A DNA stretch of 64,000 nucleotides. Origin: Cephalotus follicularis. Taxonomy: Eukaryota > Streptophyta > Magnoliopsida > Oxalidales > Cephalotaceae. Positions within the stretch are counted from its first letter, which is position 1. Each line of letters begins with the position of its first letter. Shown piece after piece: positions 1 to 11,850 of this stretch. The stretch covers positions 222,669 to 286,668 of the forward strand of contig BDDD01001497.1 in assembly GCA_001972305.1 (NCBI GenBank), given 5' to 3'. A program made the position numbers and the translations under genes. The notes below the pieces were generated by a model. The model was given only the letters and a program-made list of their open reading frames with translations. It was not told the origin of the DNA and ran no database searches.

Positions 1-1584
1 TTGAATGCTTATATGAAAGATATTGCATCTTTTATATTTTTGTGCTTCGAGGGACTTTTAAAATTGTTGATCAATTCATCTATGTTTGTTGTGATCGCAT
101 AAGGTACGGATTTTTTGTTCTTGGATTATTCCTTCAGTTTTACTGAAATAAATTCAAATGTGATTCCTGTTGTTTTATGAACTTGGCTATGTTTTTATGA
201 TTCGATACGATTTTGAAAATAAAAGTCAGTTCACATTTTGCGAAGTAAATGTTCTTGACTTTATTCTTATGCTATGATATGTTAAGAAATATGATACGAT
301 CATCTCTTTATAGTGGAAAAATAAATGAGTTGATGCTATGTAATGATTTTTGCTATGTCCAGAAAATGTTTAGAAAATGTGTTTACGTTTTTAAATTGTT
401 TTTTAGAAATAAAGCAATGTTTTTGAAAAAGGATATATACAGAGATATTTCCTACCTATGGAGGTACAATAGGCACATCGTGGGCATGGCACGGGGACGT
501 GACACTTTCGTAGCGGTGTGATTTGACTACGACGTCTCTCTTTGTTTTGAATAAATCCCATGAGGTGGATTTACGGATCTGATTTTGTGATAGAGGCGTA
601 TGGGTATACTCTAGTTTTTGTAATGTTAAGGAATCGGATTTTGGGGATTGATTGTGTAGTGCCGTACACGTCTTTCCGTTGGGCATGTGGGCCATGCAAA
701 CCCCTTGTAACTTCGCATATGTGTATCCGCTTTGGATCTCGGTAATGAGATTTCAGAATCGGATAAGTCTCTATTATATGTTTGGATCTCTATGATGAGA
801 TTTTGGAATCGGATAGGTTTTTATTTTAAAAACTTTAATTTGTTTTCGTTAAAGTAATTTGAACGTTTGATTTGGATACGGTTTTGAACTTAGATTATGT
901 TTTGAAATTGAATAACGCTTTGAAAATTCGATATTCGTTTTGAATTGATTGTATGACTACTTACCTTCGCTTTTGAAAATCATATTAAATTATTTTATGC
1001 ATAAGGTATATGATATTTAAAGATTCAGGTATTCTCTATCTTTTAAATTATCGTTTTATGTTTTATGATTCTATATCCGTACTGAGGTTTGCTCAGCCGC
1101 ATTTTTGTTTCCATGCGGCAGGTATTCTGGGACAACATCCGGGCAATGTGTGATAAGCGAGATGTCACCTATGATAAGGATCGTGTAGGAGATGGAACCA
1201 TTTATGTTTAGTTATTTTATGGTCATGCTAGAACCCTTATTTGAGCAATATTATGCTTTTCAGTTTTGACTTAGAATTATGTTTAAGCTTTTGGTTTATG
1301 TTTAACATTCCAGAGCATGTTTAAGTTTTAGATTATGAATAAAGTTTTTAGACTATTTATTAGATTATATATGTTACGTTTAGACCATCACGCAATTTGA
1401 ATTAAAGATGAGTTAATAATTTGATAGTAAGTATAAAGGCGAACTTTGATTTATAGTTAAATAGGAATATATGCTAAGTTAATATTTTGATAAAAAGGAT
1501 TAAAATTGAGCCATGTTATAAGATCGGTTATGCTTAGTCTCGGATTAGGAACCGTAACGAATTCCGCCGTTCGGGGGTGTTACA
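1..1584 (+). mobile_element. E1 5' LTR (Ty3/gypsy), left end outside window
   Basis: This is the right part of a long terminal repeat. It ends in TGTTACA directly before a primer binding site, and the last 85 bp recur at 11066-11150 and at the end of the LTR copy at 13852. The whole stretch aligns with 11964-13852, sharing phrases such as GTGCTTCGAGGGACTTTTAA near both left ends. The right copy is about 300 bp longer because it has extra units of a 74-bp tandem repeat; this copy has only one unit (about 103-180). Short open frames in 249-745 lie inside the LTR and are not conserved as protein. The LTR start is not in the window, so its full length is unknown. Confidence 0.85.
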
Positions 1585-1588
1585 GATA

Positions 1589-1600
1589 TGGTATCAGAGA
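1589..1600 (+). promoter_or_regulatory. Primer binding site of E1
   Basis: TGGTATCAGAGA lies 4 bp after the LTR end. It matches the usual plant primer binding site complementary to the 3' end of initiator methionine tRNA, except at the last base. Confidence 0.85.
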
Positions 1601-1759
1601 ATAGGTTTTGCTTCCTTAGAAGACCGATCTAGGTTTGACCTGTGAGATTGGGTAGACCTTGGGTTAAGGTATTTTGTTGTGATCTTTCTGACGTGTTTGT
1701 TGTTTCGACCTTGGTTTCTTTGTTGTTGTTGTGTTATGTTTTGGATTTATGTTTCGTAG

Positions 1760-2959
1760 ATGGTACGAACAAGGAATACCCCACAAGGAAATGAGCCAAC
1801 TGAGACTCGTGAAGAAGTGCGAAATGAGCCTACGGTTGAAGAGTTAGTGTGACAGGTAGTTGCTCAAGAAATAGATCGACTGATTCATGCTATGCAAAAT
1901 CAAGGGCAAGGACGCCAAGAGCGAGTCGCGGCGGAAAATGCACCGGCTAATGTTCAGGTTGATAGGGAAACTAGGGACCGACCCGACACTCCTGCATATG
2001 TCTGGCTTGAACGGTTCCAAAAGCAGAGACCGCAGTCATTTAGTCCAGCCCTCACCCCTGTAGAGGCTAAACACTGGATTGCGCACATGGAGAAAATTTT
2101 CAATGTGATAGGGTGTGATGACGAACAAAAGGTAAGGTTGGCAGCTTATAAATTGGAAGGGGATGCTCAAAAGTGGTGGCAAACTTTGAAGTTAGCTAAG
2201 GGAGGACACTACATTGATGCCCTGACCTGGTTTGAATTCTGTGAAGTTTTCTATCAGCAGTATTTCCCCACTGCTGACAAAGAAGCTTACGCAAGGGAGT
2301 TTGTTAACACTAGGCAGAAGGATGGTGAATCAGTCACCGAGTTTTTGGCCCGGTTCACTATGTTAGCGGATTTTGCAGGATCCGTGGCGGGGTCTGCATT
2401 GGAGCAAGCAGAGAGGTTCAAATGGAAATTGCATTACCAGCTTAGAGGGAAACTGATAAACTCCAGGTTTGCTGACGTGGCGGAAGTAGCAAATGCTGCG
2501 AAGAATATTGAATTGGAGAGGTTGGACTTTCAGGCAGCTCGGCAAGATGGAGAAAAGAAACGGAATAGGAGTGATTTCCGAGGACAGAATTCTTAACAAC
2601 AAGGTGAAGGTAAACAGACGAAAAGGGATCATAATGAGAATAAGGATGGGGGTAACTCCAATGTTCAGATTTCCGTGTGTGATACGTGTGGGAAGCGACA
2701 TCCGATTGGGACATGTTACAATGCCACTGGGGCATGTTTCGCTTGTGGACAAAAGGGTCATCTCTTTAAGGATTGTCCGAATCCTCGTACGAGAAATAAA
2801 GGAGAAAATGGATATGATGTGGAGCAACGTAATGTGGGAGGTAGAGTTTTCGCCTTAACAACGCATCAGACTGCGAACGCACCAGGTATTGTTTCGGTTT
2901 TGTTTTGTTTTGATAACTATAAGAAGTTTGATTTGTTGGTAAGTCAACTTATTATGTGA
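1760..2959 (+). pseudogene. gag: E1 gag, broken, with no pol behind it
   Basis: One reading frame starts at ATG 1760 (MVRTRNTPQ) and runs to 2959 with two in-frame stops, TGA at 1850 and TAA at 2594. The middle holds a typical gypsy Retrotrans_gag domain (WIAHMEKIF, QKWWQTL and FYQQYFP, about 2060-2270). The C-terminal part has two zinc knuckles: CX2CX3HX4C (CDTCGKRHPIGTC) and CX2CX4HX4C (CFACGQKGHLFKDC), about 2675-2780. Gag coats the RNA and forms the virus-like particle. The frame passes the usual gag-protease linker (RVFALT) and then runs into unrelated sequence near 2890. The polypurine tract follows only about 150 bp later, so protease, reverse transcriptase, RNase H and integrase are all absent. 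Confidence 0.85.
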
Positions 2960-3043
2960 TAACAACGTTATTTTGTTATGCATATTGAGTTGTTCTTCTG
3001 TATTTGATTCGGATTGGTTAAGATTTCGGGACGAAATCTTTTT

Positions 3044-3056
3044 AAGGGGGGAAGGA
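3044..3056 (+). promoter_or_regulatory. Polypurine tract of E1
   Basis: AAGGGGGGAAGGA sits directly before the LTR start TGTAATACCCC. It follows GGACGAAAT, a phrase usual just upstream of the 3' LTR in this type of gypsy element. It would prime plus-strand DNA synthesis. Confidence 0.85.
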
Positions 3057-3428
3057 TGTAATACCCCGATTTTCGTGTGCTTATGTTCGGATTATTGTTT
3101 GATTTTATGTTGGTGTGCATATTTTGGAATTTTATCTTATTATATGGTTGGTCAATTTAAATTGGATTTTTATGTTTTAGGCTTAAAGACGTTAATTTTG
3201 GGCTGTTGAATATTTGTTGGACTATGTACATGAATAAGTAAAATTAATTGAATTATATTTTGTATAAATATAATATCAGTTTTTATTATTATTATTTCGG
3301 TCTATTTTAATTTATGACATATATGATATTATACTTTTTGGGTTTTTATGACTTAGGCTAAATAAATACCATCTTTGGGCTTTTGATAAATTATTGGAAT
3401 AGGGATTATGGGAAAGATAAAATCAATT
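3057..3428 (+). mobile_element. E1 3' LTR, first part
   Basis: The LTR begins with TGTAATACCCC after the polypurine tract. It stops near 3428, where sequence identical to the end of the E2 LTR begins. The final 85 bp of an E1-type LTR lie beyond E2 at 11066-11150. The simplest reading is that E2 landed near the end of this LTR and a later deletion removed the rest of the LTR and most of the E2 5' LTR. The stretch is AT-rich and has no coding content. Confidence 0.7.
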
Positions 3429-3551
3429 TGGCTTATTGAATGCTTCCGCATATTATTTTATGATTTGTTAAATGAATGCTGGAATATATTCAATTACTGA
3501 TATCACCACATATGCTTGTCTTAATGTAAACCGAAATAACGGGGTGTGACA
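3429..3551 (+). mobile_element. E2 5' LTR, 123-bp remnant
   Basis: These 123 bp match 10943-11065, the end of the E2 3' LTR, with one visible difference (AATG for AACG near 3530). The remnant ends TGTGACA. The other 2.66 kb of the 5' LTR are missing. The near identity suggests E2 is fairly young. Confidence 0.85.
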
Positions 3552-3554
3552 GCA

Positions 3555-3566
3555 TGGTATCAGAGC
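3555..3566 (+). promoter_or_regulatory. Primer binding site of E2
   Basis: TGGTATCAGAGC, a perfect initiator-methionine tRNA type primer site, lies 3 bp after the LTR end. Confidence 0.9.
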
Positions 3567-3656
3567 ATATTCCATATATGGTAAGCTGGGATAAGTTTCT
3601 CAGAAATTAAGTAAATTGTTTCCTAATGATTTTTGTCATTCCATATAGGAAACAGA

Positions 3657-4661
3657 ATGGACCTACGAAGGGGAAGAAGGGGAAGGCGTAGAGCCGACGA
3701 GGGAATCAATGCTCTGCCAGTACCTGAAAATGTTTCGCAAATGAATGAAGGAGTGAATGTTCCTCCGGCGCATGACGAGAGGAGTAATTTGGACCACCTG
3801 GCAAATCTTTTCCGACAGCATATGCAAGAAAATGCAGCGAACATGGAACAGATCCGGCAAATGTATGAAGCTAACCGGGCATATCAGCAAGCACCCGATG
3901 CTTGTCATGCTGATGGTTTTGGCAGAGATTTGGAGCAGTTCATGCGACAGAATCCTCCGACATTCAATGGTGAACGGAATGCTACTGTTGCCGAGCGGTG
4001 GATAAGAGACTTGGAGAAGATATTTGCTGTTCTGGAATGTACTGATGACCAGAAGCTCAATTTTGCTGTGCACCGCTTGTGGGGCGAGGCGACTTATTGG
4101 TGGGAGAGAACTGAAGCAAAATGGGAAGCCCGTGGACTTGACAGGACTTGGGACAGATTTCAGTCCGAGTTTCTTGATGCTTATGTGCCACAGATTGAGC
4201 GTGATCGATGGGAGACAGAGTTGATGGAGTTACGTCAAGGAGATATGATGGTAGCTCAGTACCAGACTAGATTTGTGGAGCTGGCAAGACACACGCCTTA
4301 TCTTGTGGAGGGTGAGTCACGGATGATCCGAAGGTTCCTGGAAGGCCTTGGACCAGACATCAGGTCTAAATTGTTGAAGTTGTAGCTGACGTCGTTTGTT
4401 GAAGTTGCTGAGAGAGCGACGATTTTGGAAGTCGATGCTAATGAGAGAAGGACAGAACGGACTCGTACTAATCAATCGAGGGCCGTACAGTCACAAGGGC
4501 AGCGAAGCAATAATCCTGCTAAGTCAAACAAGTCTGATAACAGAGGGCAAGGTGGTTCTCGACGCACACGATCAAGGACACCTGGCCGAAACAATCAACA
4601 GAATGCTAGTGGATGTACTTTTTGTGGTCGTCCGAATCATGATGAGACAGAGTGCTGGTAG
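3657..4661 (+). pseudogene. gag: E2 gag, broken
   Basis: The frame is read from M at 3657 (MDLRRGRRGRRR, a basic start usual for this family); an in-frame M also lies at 3633. The Retrotrans_gag domain covers about 3940-4380 (WIRDLEKIF, ATYWWERTE, FLDAYVP, FLEGLGPDIR). A TAG at 4383 cuts the frame, which resumes with a basic linker and the zinc knuckle CTFCGRPNHDETEC at about 4614-4655. A second TAG follows at 4659. The stops lie in one continuous frame with pol, so they are point mutations, not frame changes. Gag would form the particle and bind the element RNA. Confidence 0.88.
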
Positions 4662-4664
4662 AAG

Positions 4665-7600
4665 ATGGGAAAATGCTTGAGGTGTGGTTCACAAGATCAC
4701 ATGGTGAGTGGTTGCCCAGTGATGAGGGATCATGCACGCGGCCAACAGGGAAGTGCTGGTGCTAGTGGTAGTGTTGCGGCGGCTCAACCACGGAGAGACA
4801 CCGGAAAGGGGATTGTGAAAGGTAGGGTCTACACCTTATCTAAAGATGATGTGCCAGAATCTACTACTATTGTAGGAGGTACTATTCATATATCTGGCAT
4901 ATTAGCTCATGTGTTGATTGACCCTGGTGCGACGCATTCATTCATTGCACCTGAATTTGCTCATAATTTGCATGGTATTACTTCTAGACTACCTTATGTT
5001 TTGGAGGTGAGTACTCCTGCGGGTACTTGTCTTTTATCTGACACTGTTATGAACGATTGTGAGATCGTGGTAGCTAGGATTGAATTATCTGCTGACCTGA
5101 TAGTGTTACCTATCCGGGATTTTGATGTAATCTTGGGGATGGACTGGCTGTATGCACATCATGCTTGTGTTGATTGCTACAACAAGATGATGACGTTTTA
5201 TTTACAAGATGGGACTGAGTGCAAGTTTTTCGAGGAGAAGAATGTTACTGCTCTGATTATTTCATATACACGAGCACAGAAATATCTCAAGCAAGGATGC
5301 GAAGGCTATTTGGCGTATGTGATTCATCATACGAAAGGTACGCCCAGTATTGAACAAGTGCCTGTTGTATGTGATTTTCCTGATGTGTTTCCAGATGAAC
5401 TCACTTCGTTGCCACCGAAGAGAGATGTAGAGTTCAGCATTGAGCTATTGCCTGGAACTGCTCCTATATCCAGAGCACCGTACCGAATGGCTCCTGCCGA
5501 ACTGAAGGAGTTGAAAGTTCAATTGCAGGATTATCTTGACAATGGCTTTATCAGACTGAGTGTATCACCGTGGGGAGCACCGGTTCTGTTTGTGAAAAAG
5601 AAGGATGGATCGATGCAGCTATGCATTGATTACAGGCTGCTGAATCAGGTGACGGTAAAGAACAAGTATCCTCTGGCACATATTGAGGATTTGTTCGATC
5701 AATTGAAAGGCTCAACTGTATTCTCCAAGCTTGACCTAAGAACAGGATATCATCAGTTGAGGATCCGAGAAGGTGATGTGGAGAAGACTGCATTTCGAAC
5801 CAAATATGGGCACTACGAGTTTCTGATACTGCCATTTGGTTTGACGAATGCTCCTGCAGCCTTTATGTGTCTGATGAACAGAGTGTTCCAGCCTTATCTT
5901 GACCAGTTTGTCGTTATATTCCTGGACGACATCCTGATCTACTCAAATAGCGTTGAGGAACACATGCTGCATTTGAGGATTGTACTGCAGACACTACAAA
6001 AGGAACAACTGTACGCCAAATTCAGCAAGTGCGAATTTTGGCTGGATCATGTGACGTTCCTAGGTCACATTGTGTCGAGTGAAGGATTGTCGGTGGATCC
6101 TTCGAAGATTGAGAGAATTGTTGATTGGCCCCAACCGAGGAACGTTACGGAGGTTCGTAGTTTCTTGGGATTGGCTGGCTATTACCGGAGATTCATTGAG
6201 GGATTTTCGAAGTTTGTTGTACCACTGACACAGTTGACTCAAAAGAAGTCCAGCTTTGTGTGGGATGATTCTTGTGAGGCAAGTTTCCAAGAATTGAAAA
6301 GTCGGTTGATTTCGGATCCAGTGTTGGCATTACCGGAGGGTAATGAGGGATTTACTGTCTACACTGATGCTTCTGGGAAAGGATTGGGATGCGTTCTTAT
6401 GCAACATGGTAGGGTGATTGCATACGCATCAAGGAAGTTGAAGTCGTACGAGGAAAATTATCCCGTACACGATCTTGAGTTTGCATCCATAGTGTTTGCT
6501 TTGAAGAAATGGAGGCACTATCTCTATGGATCTCAGTTTGAGATCTTTATTGACCACAAAAGTTTGAAGTATTTGTTTTCCCAAAACAAGCTCAACATGA
6601 GACAGGGGCGATGGGTGGAATTCTTCAATGACTATAACTGCAATATTCAATACCACCCGGGAAAGGCAAATGTAGTGGTTGATGCGCTGAGTCGCAAGGC
6701 GATGATTGCTAGAGCTATGGTTACACAGTGGAAGCTATTGGAGGAATTTCAGAGATGGAATCCGTTCATGGTTTCCCGAGGAGTTATTGTGCCAAGTATG
6801 AGAGCACAATCAGAACTTCTGGAACGTATTCTGACTACTCAGTATAGTGATTTTGAATTGTGGAGTATTCGTGAGAACCTGGACTCTGATTCTGAGTTCT
6901 CCGTTCATACTGATGGCATATTGAGGTTCCGGGGGAGGATATGTGTTCCGGTTGATTAGAGCATCAAGAATGAGCTACTGCAACAAGCTCACAAATCGAG
7001 ATACAGTGTTCACCCTGGGAGTTCCAAGATGTGGCACGACCTGAAGAAGAATTACTGGTGGAGTGGAATGAAACGGGAGATTGCTGAATATGTAGCAAAA
7101 TGTTTGACCTGTCAGTGAGTGAAGGCTAAACATCAGAAACCTCCGGGACTGCTACAATCGCTACCAGTGGTTGAATGGAAATGGGAGCACGTGACCATGG
7201 ACTTCGTGTCGGGATTATCGACGTCACGAAACCAGCATGAGGCTGTGTGGGTAGTAGTGGACAGACGCCCTAAGTCTGCACACTTTCTTCCGATGAACAT
7301 GACATATTCTATCGAGAAGCTTGCTCTATTATATATCCGGGAGATGGTGAGATTGCATGGGGTGCCGGTCAGTATTGTTTGCGACCGAGATGCTAGATTT
7401 ACTTCAAGGTTCTGGAAGAAGTTCCAAACAGCGATGGGAACAACCTTGAACTTTAGCACTGCATTTCACCCACAGACTGACGGACAGTCCGAGCGTACGA
7501 TTTAGACTCTGGAGGATATGTTACGGGCTTGTATGATTGATTTTGCTGGGAGTTGGGAGGATCATCTATCATTGATTGAGTTCTCCTACAACAACAGTTT

Positions 7601-8239
7601 CCACACCAGCATTGGAATGGATCCGTATGAAGCCTTGTATGGGAGAAAGTGCAGATCACCTATTTGCTGGGACGAGGTAGGTGAGAGACAAGTGCTTGGA
7701 CCGGACTTGGTGCAAGAGACCACTGATAAAGTGGAGATGATCAAGAAGAGACTGCTAGCTGCACAGAGTCGGCAGAAGAGTTACGCCGACAGCAAGAGAA
7801 GGAAGCTGGAGTTTGAGAAGGGAGATCATGTTTTCCTAAAGATCTCACCTTCGAAAGGGATATACCGTTTTGGCCTCAAAGGAAGTTAGTTCCAAGGTAT
7901 ATTGGACTTTAGGAGATACTGGAGAGAGTGGAGGAGGTAGCATACCAGGTTGCACTACCGCCTAGTTTATCGGATGTGCATAACGTATTTCATGTTTCCA
8001 TGTTACGGAAATACGTACCCGACCCATCTCACATTTTGACCTATGACCCTGGATTCATTAGCCCTAGATTGACTTATGAAGAAAGGCCGACGAGGATTAT
8101 GGATCGCACGGAAAAGGTTTTGAGGAACAAGACCATCCCTATGGTCAAAGTGCTGTGGCGTTTTCACGGTGCAGAGGAAGCTACGTGGGAGCGTGAGGAA
8201 GAAATGGGGGAGACATTTCCCCACCTATTCGGAATGTAA
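4665..8239 (+). pseudogene. pol: E2 pol: protease, RT, RNase H, integrase, chromodomain-like end
   Basis: The order PR-RT-RH-IN marks Ty3/gypsy. After a second knuckle ([14 protein letters not shown], 4674) the protease site near 4920 reads D-P-G instead of D-S/T-G, probably inactivating it. RT has [10 protein letters not shown] and FLDDILIYS (catalytic DD about 5925). RNase H starts near 6360 (TDASGKGLG) and ends in DALSRK. Integrase shows the HHCC finger, catalytic D at 7200, D at about 7382 and E at 7491 (HPQTDGQSER). The C-terminus (VKVLWRFHGAEEATWE, about 8140) is typical of Tekay/Del chromoviruses. Breaks: TAG 6957, TGA 7116, TAG 7503, a one-base frameshift near 7880 and a further TAG near 7911. 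It cannot make full Pol. Confidence 0.9.
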
Positions 8240-8272
8240 TGTAAGGGCTGAATTCGAGGACGAATTTTCTTT

Positions 8273-8285
8273 AAGGAGGGGGGAA
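8273..8285 (+). promoter_or_regulatory. Polypurine tract of E2
   Basis: AAGGAGGGGGGAA directly precedes the 3' LTR start TGTAATAACC and follows the phrase GAGGACGAATTT. Confidence 0.88.
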
Positions 8286-8454
8286 TGTAATAACCGCAAA
8301 TTCAATTCGTGTACATTGTAATATTGATTAATAAAATGTGCACTCATTTGAATTTAATGTCCAATATTATAATTTGTGATTGGTAATTGCTTGGGATGAA
8401 TGGAGATGCAATTTGGTGAAAATCAAACTTAAGAAACCCTAAAACAACCATTGA

Positions 8455-8582
8455 CAGCCGACTGCCACAGGGAGGAAGTCGACTGCCTGGTTTATGAAGG
8501 GACAGCCGACTGTCACAGGGGAGCAGTCGACTGCCTGATGCGTGTTGTGGACAGTCGACTGGCCAATGCATCCAGTCGACTT
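8455..8582 (+). repeat. Palindrome array 1 (CAGTCGACTG type), E2 LTR left array
   Basis: Six copies start at 8455, 8476, 8503, 8524, 8552 and 8573 (CAGCCGACTG, AAGTCGACTG, CAGCCGACTG, CAGTCGACTG twice, CAGTCGACTT). Steps are 21, 27, 21, 28 and 21 bp, so units are grouped in pairs with a 48-49 bp pair period. Spacer sequences differ, so this is not a simple tandem duplication. Confidence 0.9.
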
Positions 8583-9628
8583 GATCGGTACAGAACAGGT
8601 GTCTGTGCATGCCTGTTAAACTGAACCAAGAGGAGATTGCATGGTGGGCAGGTGTCACACGAGACAGGAGCTGCCAGAGCATGCAAAAAGGCATCCTTGC
8701 ATGTCCTCTATTCCCCCTGCAATTTCAGACCTGCAACCTGCAAGAATCAAAAGAGAGAAAGGTGAGAAAGAGATAGAAAAGAGGAGAGAAAAGAAATGCA
8801 TGTGATGAGAGAAGTTGAGTAAATGAACTATGGCGAATTCAAGGCTTATATCAACTGTTGAGTTGTGAGATGAGTGTTAGAAACACTGAATATTTAGGAG
8901 AGTTGCTGGGATTATTGGAGCTTGCATTGGAAGGGTTAGAGAACTCAAGGAAAGAGGATTGAAGCTTTGGACTCTTGGTAAGTTTCTAAATTCGAACTTA
9001 CTGTTATTGTAATGATAGTGTAAACTGGGAGGATGTTCAATATCTTCTGCTAATGTTTAAAGTTAACAATCTTTAAATGGAATTAGAATTGATATTGAAA
9101 AGGAGTAGGAAATATGGAAATGGAGCTTAGAGAATTGTTACTAGGCCTATGATTCGATTAGGGTTGTTGTTATAATTGTCTCTAAGCATGTGTATACTGG
9201 CTAAACACATATACACTTCTGTAACATGAAACATGGTGGTAACTAGAAGCAGAAGTGAATAATAGGAATGTATTGATAATGGAAGTTTAAGACTTAAGGA
9301 ACTAGTTATAAGCTACTGTTGAAGTAGTATTGCATCTGGATAACTAGTTAATCTACTGGTTAATGACTGAACCTTAATGCATGTACTGTATAGAGTAATC
9401 TTGCGGGAATTAAAATATTGTTGGAGAAGGACTTTGGAAACCCAAAGAGATAGACCATTCCAATTGATCTTGGGATAAGCTTTTGAGGTAGGGGTAATGA
9501 TATGTTATGGAAGATATAGTATGCATATCGTGTATGTCTATTTTCTGCATGATTACATGTGTTGAAATTGATTGGAAATTGAACTTGAATTTCATGACCT
9601 GCTACTGCCTGCATTCTTTGGGCAGAAG

Positions 9629-9741
9629 CAGTCGACTATTCTTCATGACAGTCGACTACTCAACCTATCCAGTCGACTGCCAAGGCAAAGCAGTCGACTA
9701 CTCAACCAAGGCAGCCGGCTATTCTTGAAGGCAGCCGATTG
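9629..9741 (+). repeat. Palindrome array 2 (CAGTCGACTG type), E2 LTR right array
   Basis: Six copies start at 9629, 9649, 9670, 9691, 9712 and 9732, with steps of 20, 21, 21, 21 and 20 bp. Two are variants (CAGCCGGCTA, CAGCCGATTG). The array lies about 1.1 kb downstream of array 1 in the same LTR. Confidence 0.9.
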
Positions 9742-11065
9742 TTCTGGGTAAATTTACTGATATAAGGCCTGTTAAGGCCTCAATTTTGAATGTAAATGAC
9801 TTGGCTTCCATATGGATGACTAGAACAGTTAATCCTGGCCTCATATACAATTACATTCCAAAACTAAACATTGTACGCACTCCTTGTGAGAGTTGCATAT
9901 GAAAGACTTTGAATGCTATTATTGTGAATCCTTGCATTGCTACTGATTTGTGATATTGTTACTGAATATGCTACTGTCATATTAGTATAAACTATTTTGG
10001 TGTCATTTAACACCACAACCACTTGTATTTCAATAATTGAATCCAACTATGGGCTATGTACCCAAATTATGATATCAACTATCATTTTCAATGAAACCTA
10101 TTGTTTAAAAGAAATTATTGATTTTCTCCTAAGAGAGATACCATCTGTTTTGTTTCCAAATTGGAAACCACTACTGTACTGATATCGTTTTCCTCATATG
10201 AGATGTACGATAATTGACTTATTATATGTTTCTAAAGAAAACAACTTTTATATTGCATATTATTGATATATGTAATATTATTATTGAAATGCTTGAATTG
10301 TTTGTTTATGCTACTGCCGTAACTTAGTGATGGAGGATATCACTGACTACGGATGTGATTCTGGCTGCCAGGAGTTGCCCAGAGCATCACCCAAACTTAT
10401 TTGCATTGCAGATCTTATTTGTTAAACTACCCGCCAACGTCGGTAGTAAATGTTACCTGCCTGTCATCTTCGGAGCGAAGGTGATAGTTAGGTGGTGCAC
10501 AGTTGGTGCTAGGAGTTAGCGACCTGTGTCACCCAACCACTGTATGAATTGCTTGTACCCTTGTGCAGTATTCCTGCATATGTATTGTCTATGGCCACTT
10601 GGCTTGGTTGCTTATATATTGGCTCATTAAATGTTATTTTGATATAAACTATCATACATGTTGCATTCATATATTCCTTAGCATGTATTATCTTCCTACT
10701 TAGCCAAGTGAGGACAACGGCTAACCCCTACAATTTCAGATTAAGCGAAGACGTTGGAGTTGCTGCTGAAGCTTGGGGAGCTTCTTATTTTCGATTCAAG
10801 GTTGTTATTTTTGTGATGTTGTACTGCTTTGTATTGAACGGTTCATACCTCATTAATGTTGTACTTCCGCTTGTAAGGATAATTTATTTGAATTGTAACC
10901 ACACGTAGTATGGGATGCGTGCGGATGACTTATATTATATTCTGGCTTATTGAATGCTTCCGCATATTATTTTATGATTTGTTAAATGAATGCTGGAATA
11001 TATTCAATTACTGATATCACCACATATGCTTGTCTTAACGTAAACCGAAATAACGGGGTGTGACA

Positions 11066-11150
11066 AAAATTGAGCCATGTTATAAGATCGGTTATGCTTA
11101 GTCTCGCATTAGGAACCGTAACGACTCCCGCCGTTCGGGGGGGTGTTACA
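11066..11150 (+). mobile_element. Terminal 85 bp of an E1-type LTR
   Basis: It starts AAAATTGAGCCATG directly after E2 and ends GGTGTTACA. It matches 1500-1584 and the end of the copy at 13852. It marks the right flank of the E2 insertion and shows that E2 lies inside an E1-family LTR. Confidence 0.85.
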
Positions 11151-11685
11151 GTATATGTATGCTATTATCCATTGTTTGTGCCTCCATTGGTCGTTTCTCT
11201 CCTAGTAGCCGAAATTTGCAAGCATTAGAGCCTGTTTTTGTCTTCTTTGCTTCACTGAATCAGGTTTGTTCCTCTGTTATTATGGTTTAACAATTAAATT
11301 AGTTTAATGACAGACGAATTTTATTGCATGTTGGTTGCTAGCATGTTTTGTCTTAATCCCTGCCATGTATGCTTGGTTAATGTTTCTGATATTGTTAGCA
11401 AGCCTTGCAGTGTCTTGTAATGGTTATAAACAGATTGTGAAACTAGAAATTGGTATATGACAGAAATTGATCACATAGTTATGCATATAAAGAATTGGAA
11501 CTTGCTTCTCTTTAAAAGTGTGATCACCAATTGCATGAACCTTTTGAGTCAGGATGTTTACATGCAACTGTTAAGTCACATAAGACCTAGGTAAGTGTTT
11601 AAGGTTATCTGGAAAAGTGATAAAAACGATTTTGACAGAAAATTGGCATAGGTTTGTTAGATTTTGGCTGTTCTGTCGCCCAGAA

Positions 11686-11850
11686 CAGTCGACTGCCTCT
11701 TGAAACAGTCGACTGTTTTGCCTTGCACAGTCGACTGGACCCCTTCTCACAGTCGACTGGATTCATACCCAGTTTGAGTAGTCGGCTGCCTATGCCACAC
11801 AGTCGACTGCCACCTTTGAGTAGTCGACTGGATCTTGATACAGCCGACTG
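11686..11850 (+). repeat. Palindrome array 3 (CAGTCGACTG type)
   Basis: Eight copies start at 11686, 11706, 11728, 11750, 11779, 11800, 11821 and 11841, with steps of 20, 22, 22, 29, 21, 21 and 20 bp. Four are perfect CAGTCGACTG with the same internal orientation, and one is CAGTCGACTG followed by a C. Variants are TAGTCGGCTG, TAGTCGACTG and CAGCCGACTG. Confidence 0.9.

Larger units (their letters stand above)
8286..11065 (+). mobile_element. E2 3' LTR (Tekay-type, 2.78 kb)
   Basis: It starts TGTAATAACC and ends GGGGTGTGACA. It holds no coding sequence; short frames inside are not conserved. Two arrays of CAGTCGACTG-type palindromes lie at 8455-8582 and 9629-9741. Between them is a purine-rich stretch (about 8740-8800) followed by CTTGGTAAGTTT near 8975, which resembles a 5' splice site in a transcribed leader. 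Phrases near the right end (GTGAGGACAA, GGCTAACCCC, AGTATGGGATGC) recur in S1, S3 and S6, so these LTRs are distantly related. The length fits Tekay/Del elements, which usually have LTRs over 2 kb. Confidence 0.88.

Noticed and set aside
3555-3566. Possible tRNA gene at primer sites
   Set aside because: Only the 12-base complement of the tRNA 3' end is present, as in every LTR element.
11151-11170. Possible primer site after the LTR end at 11150
   Set aside because: The sequence only loosely resembles TATGGTATCAGAG, with several mismatches and gaps.
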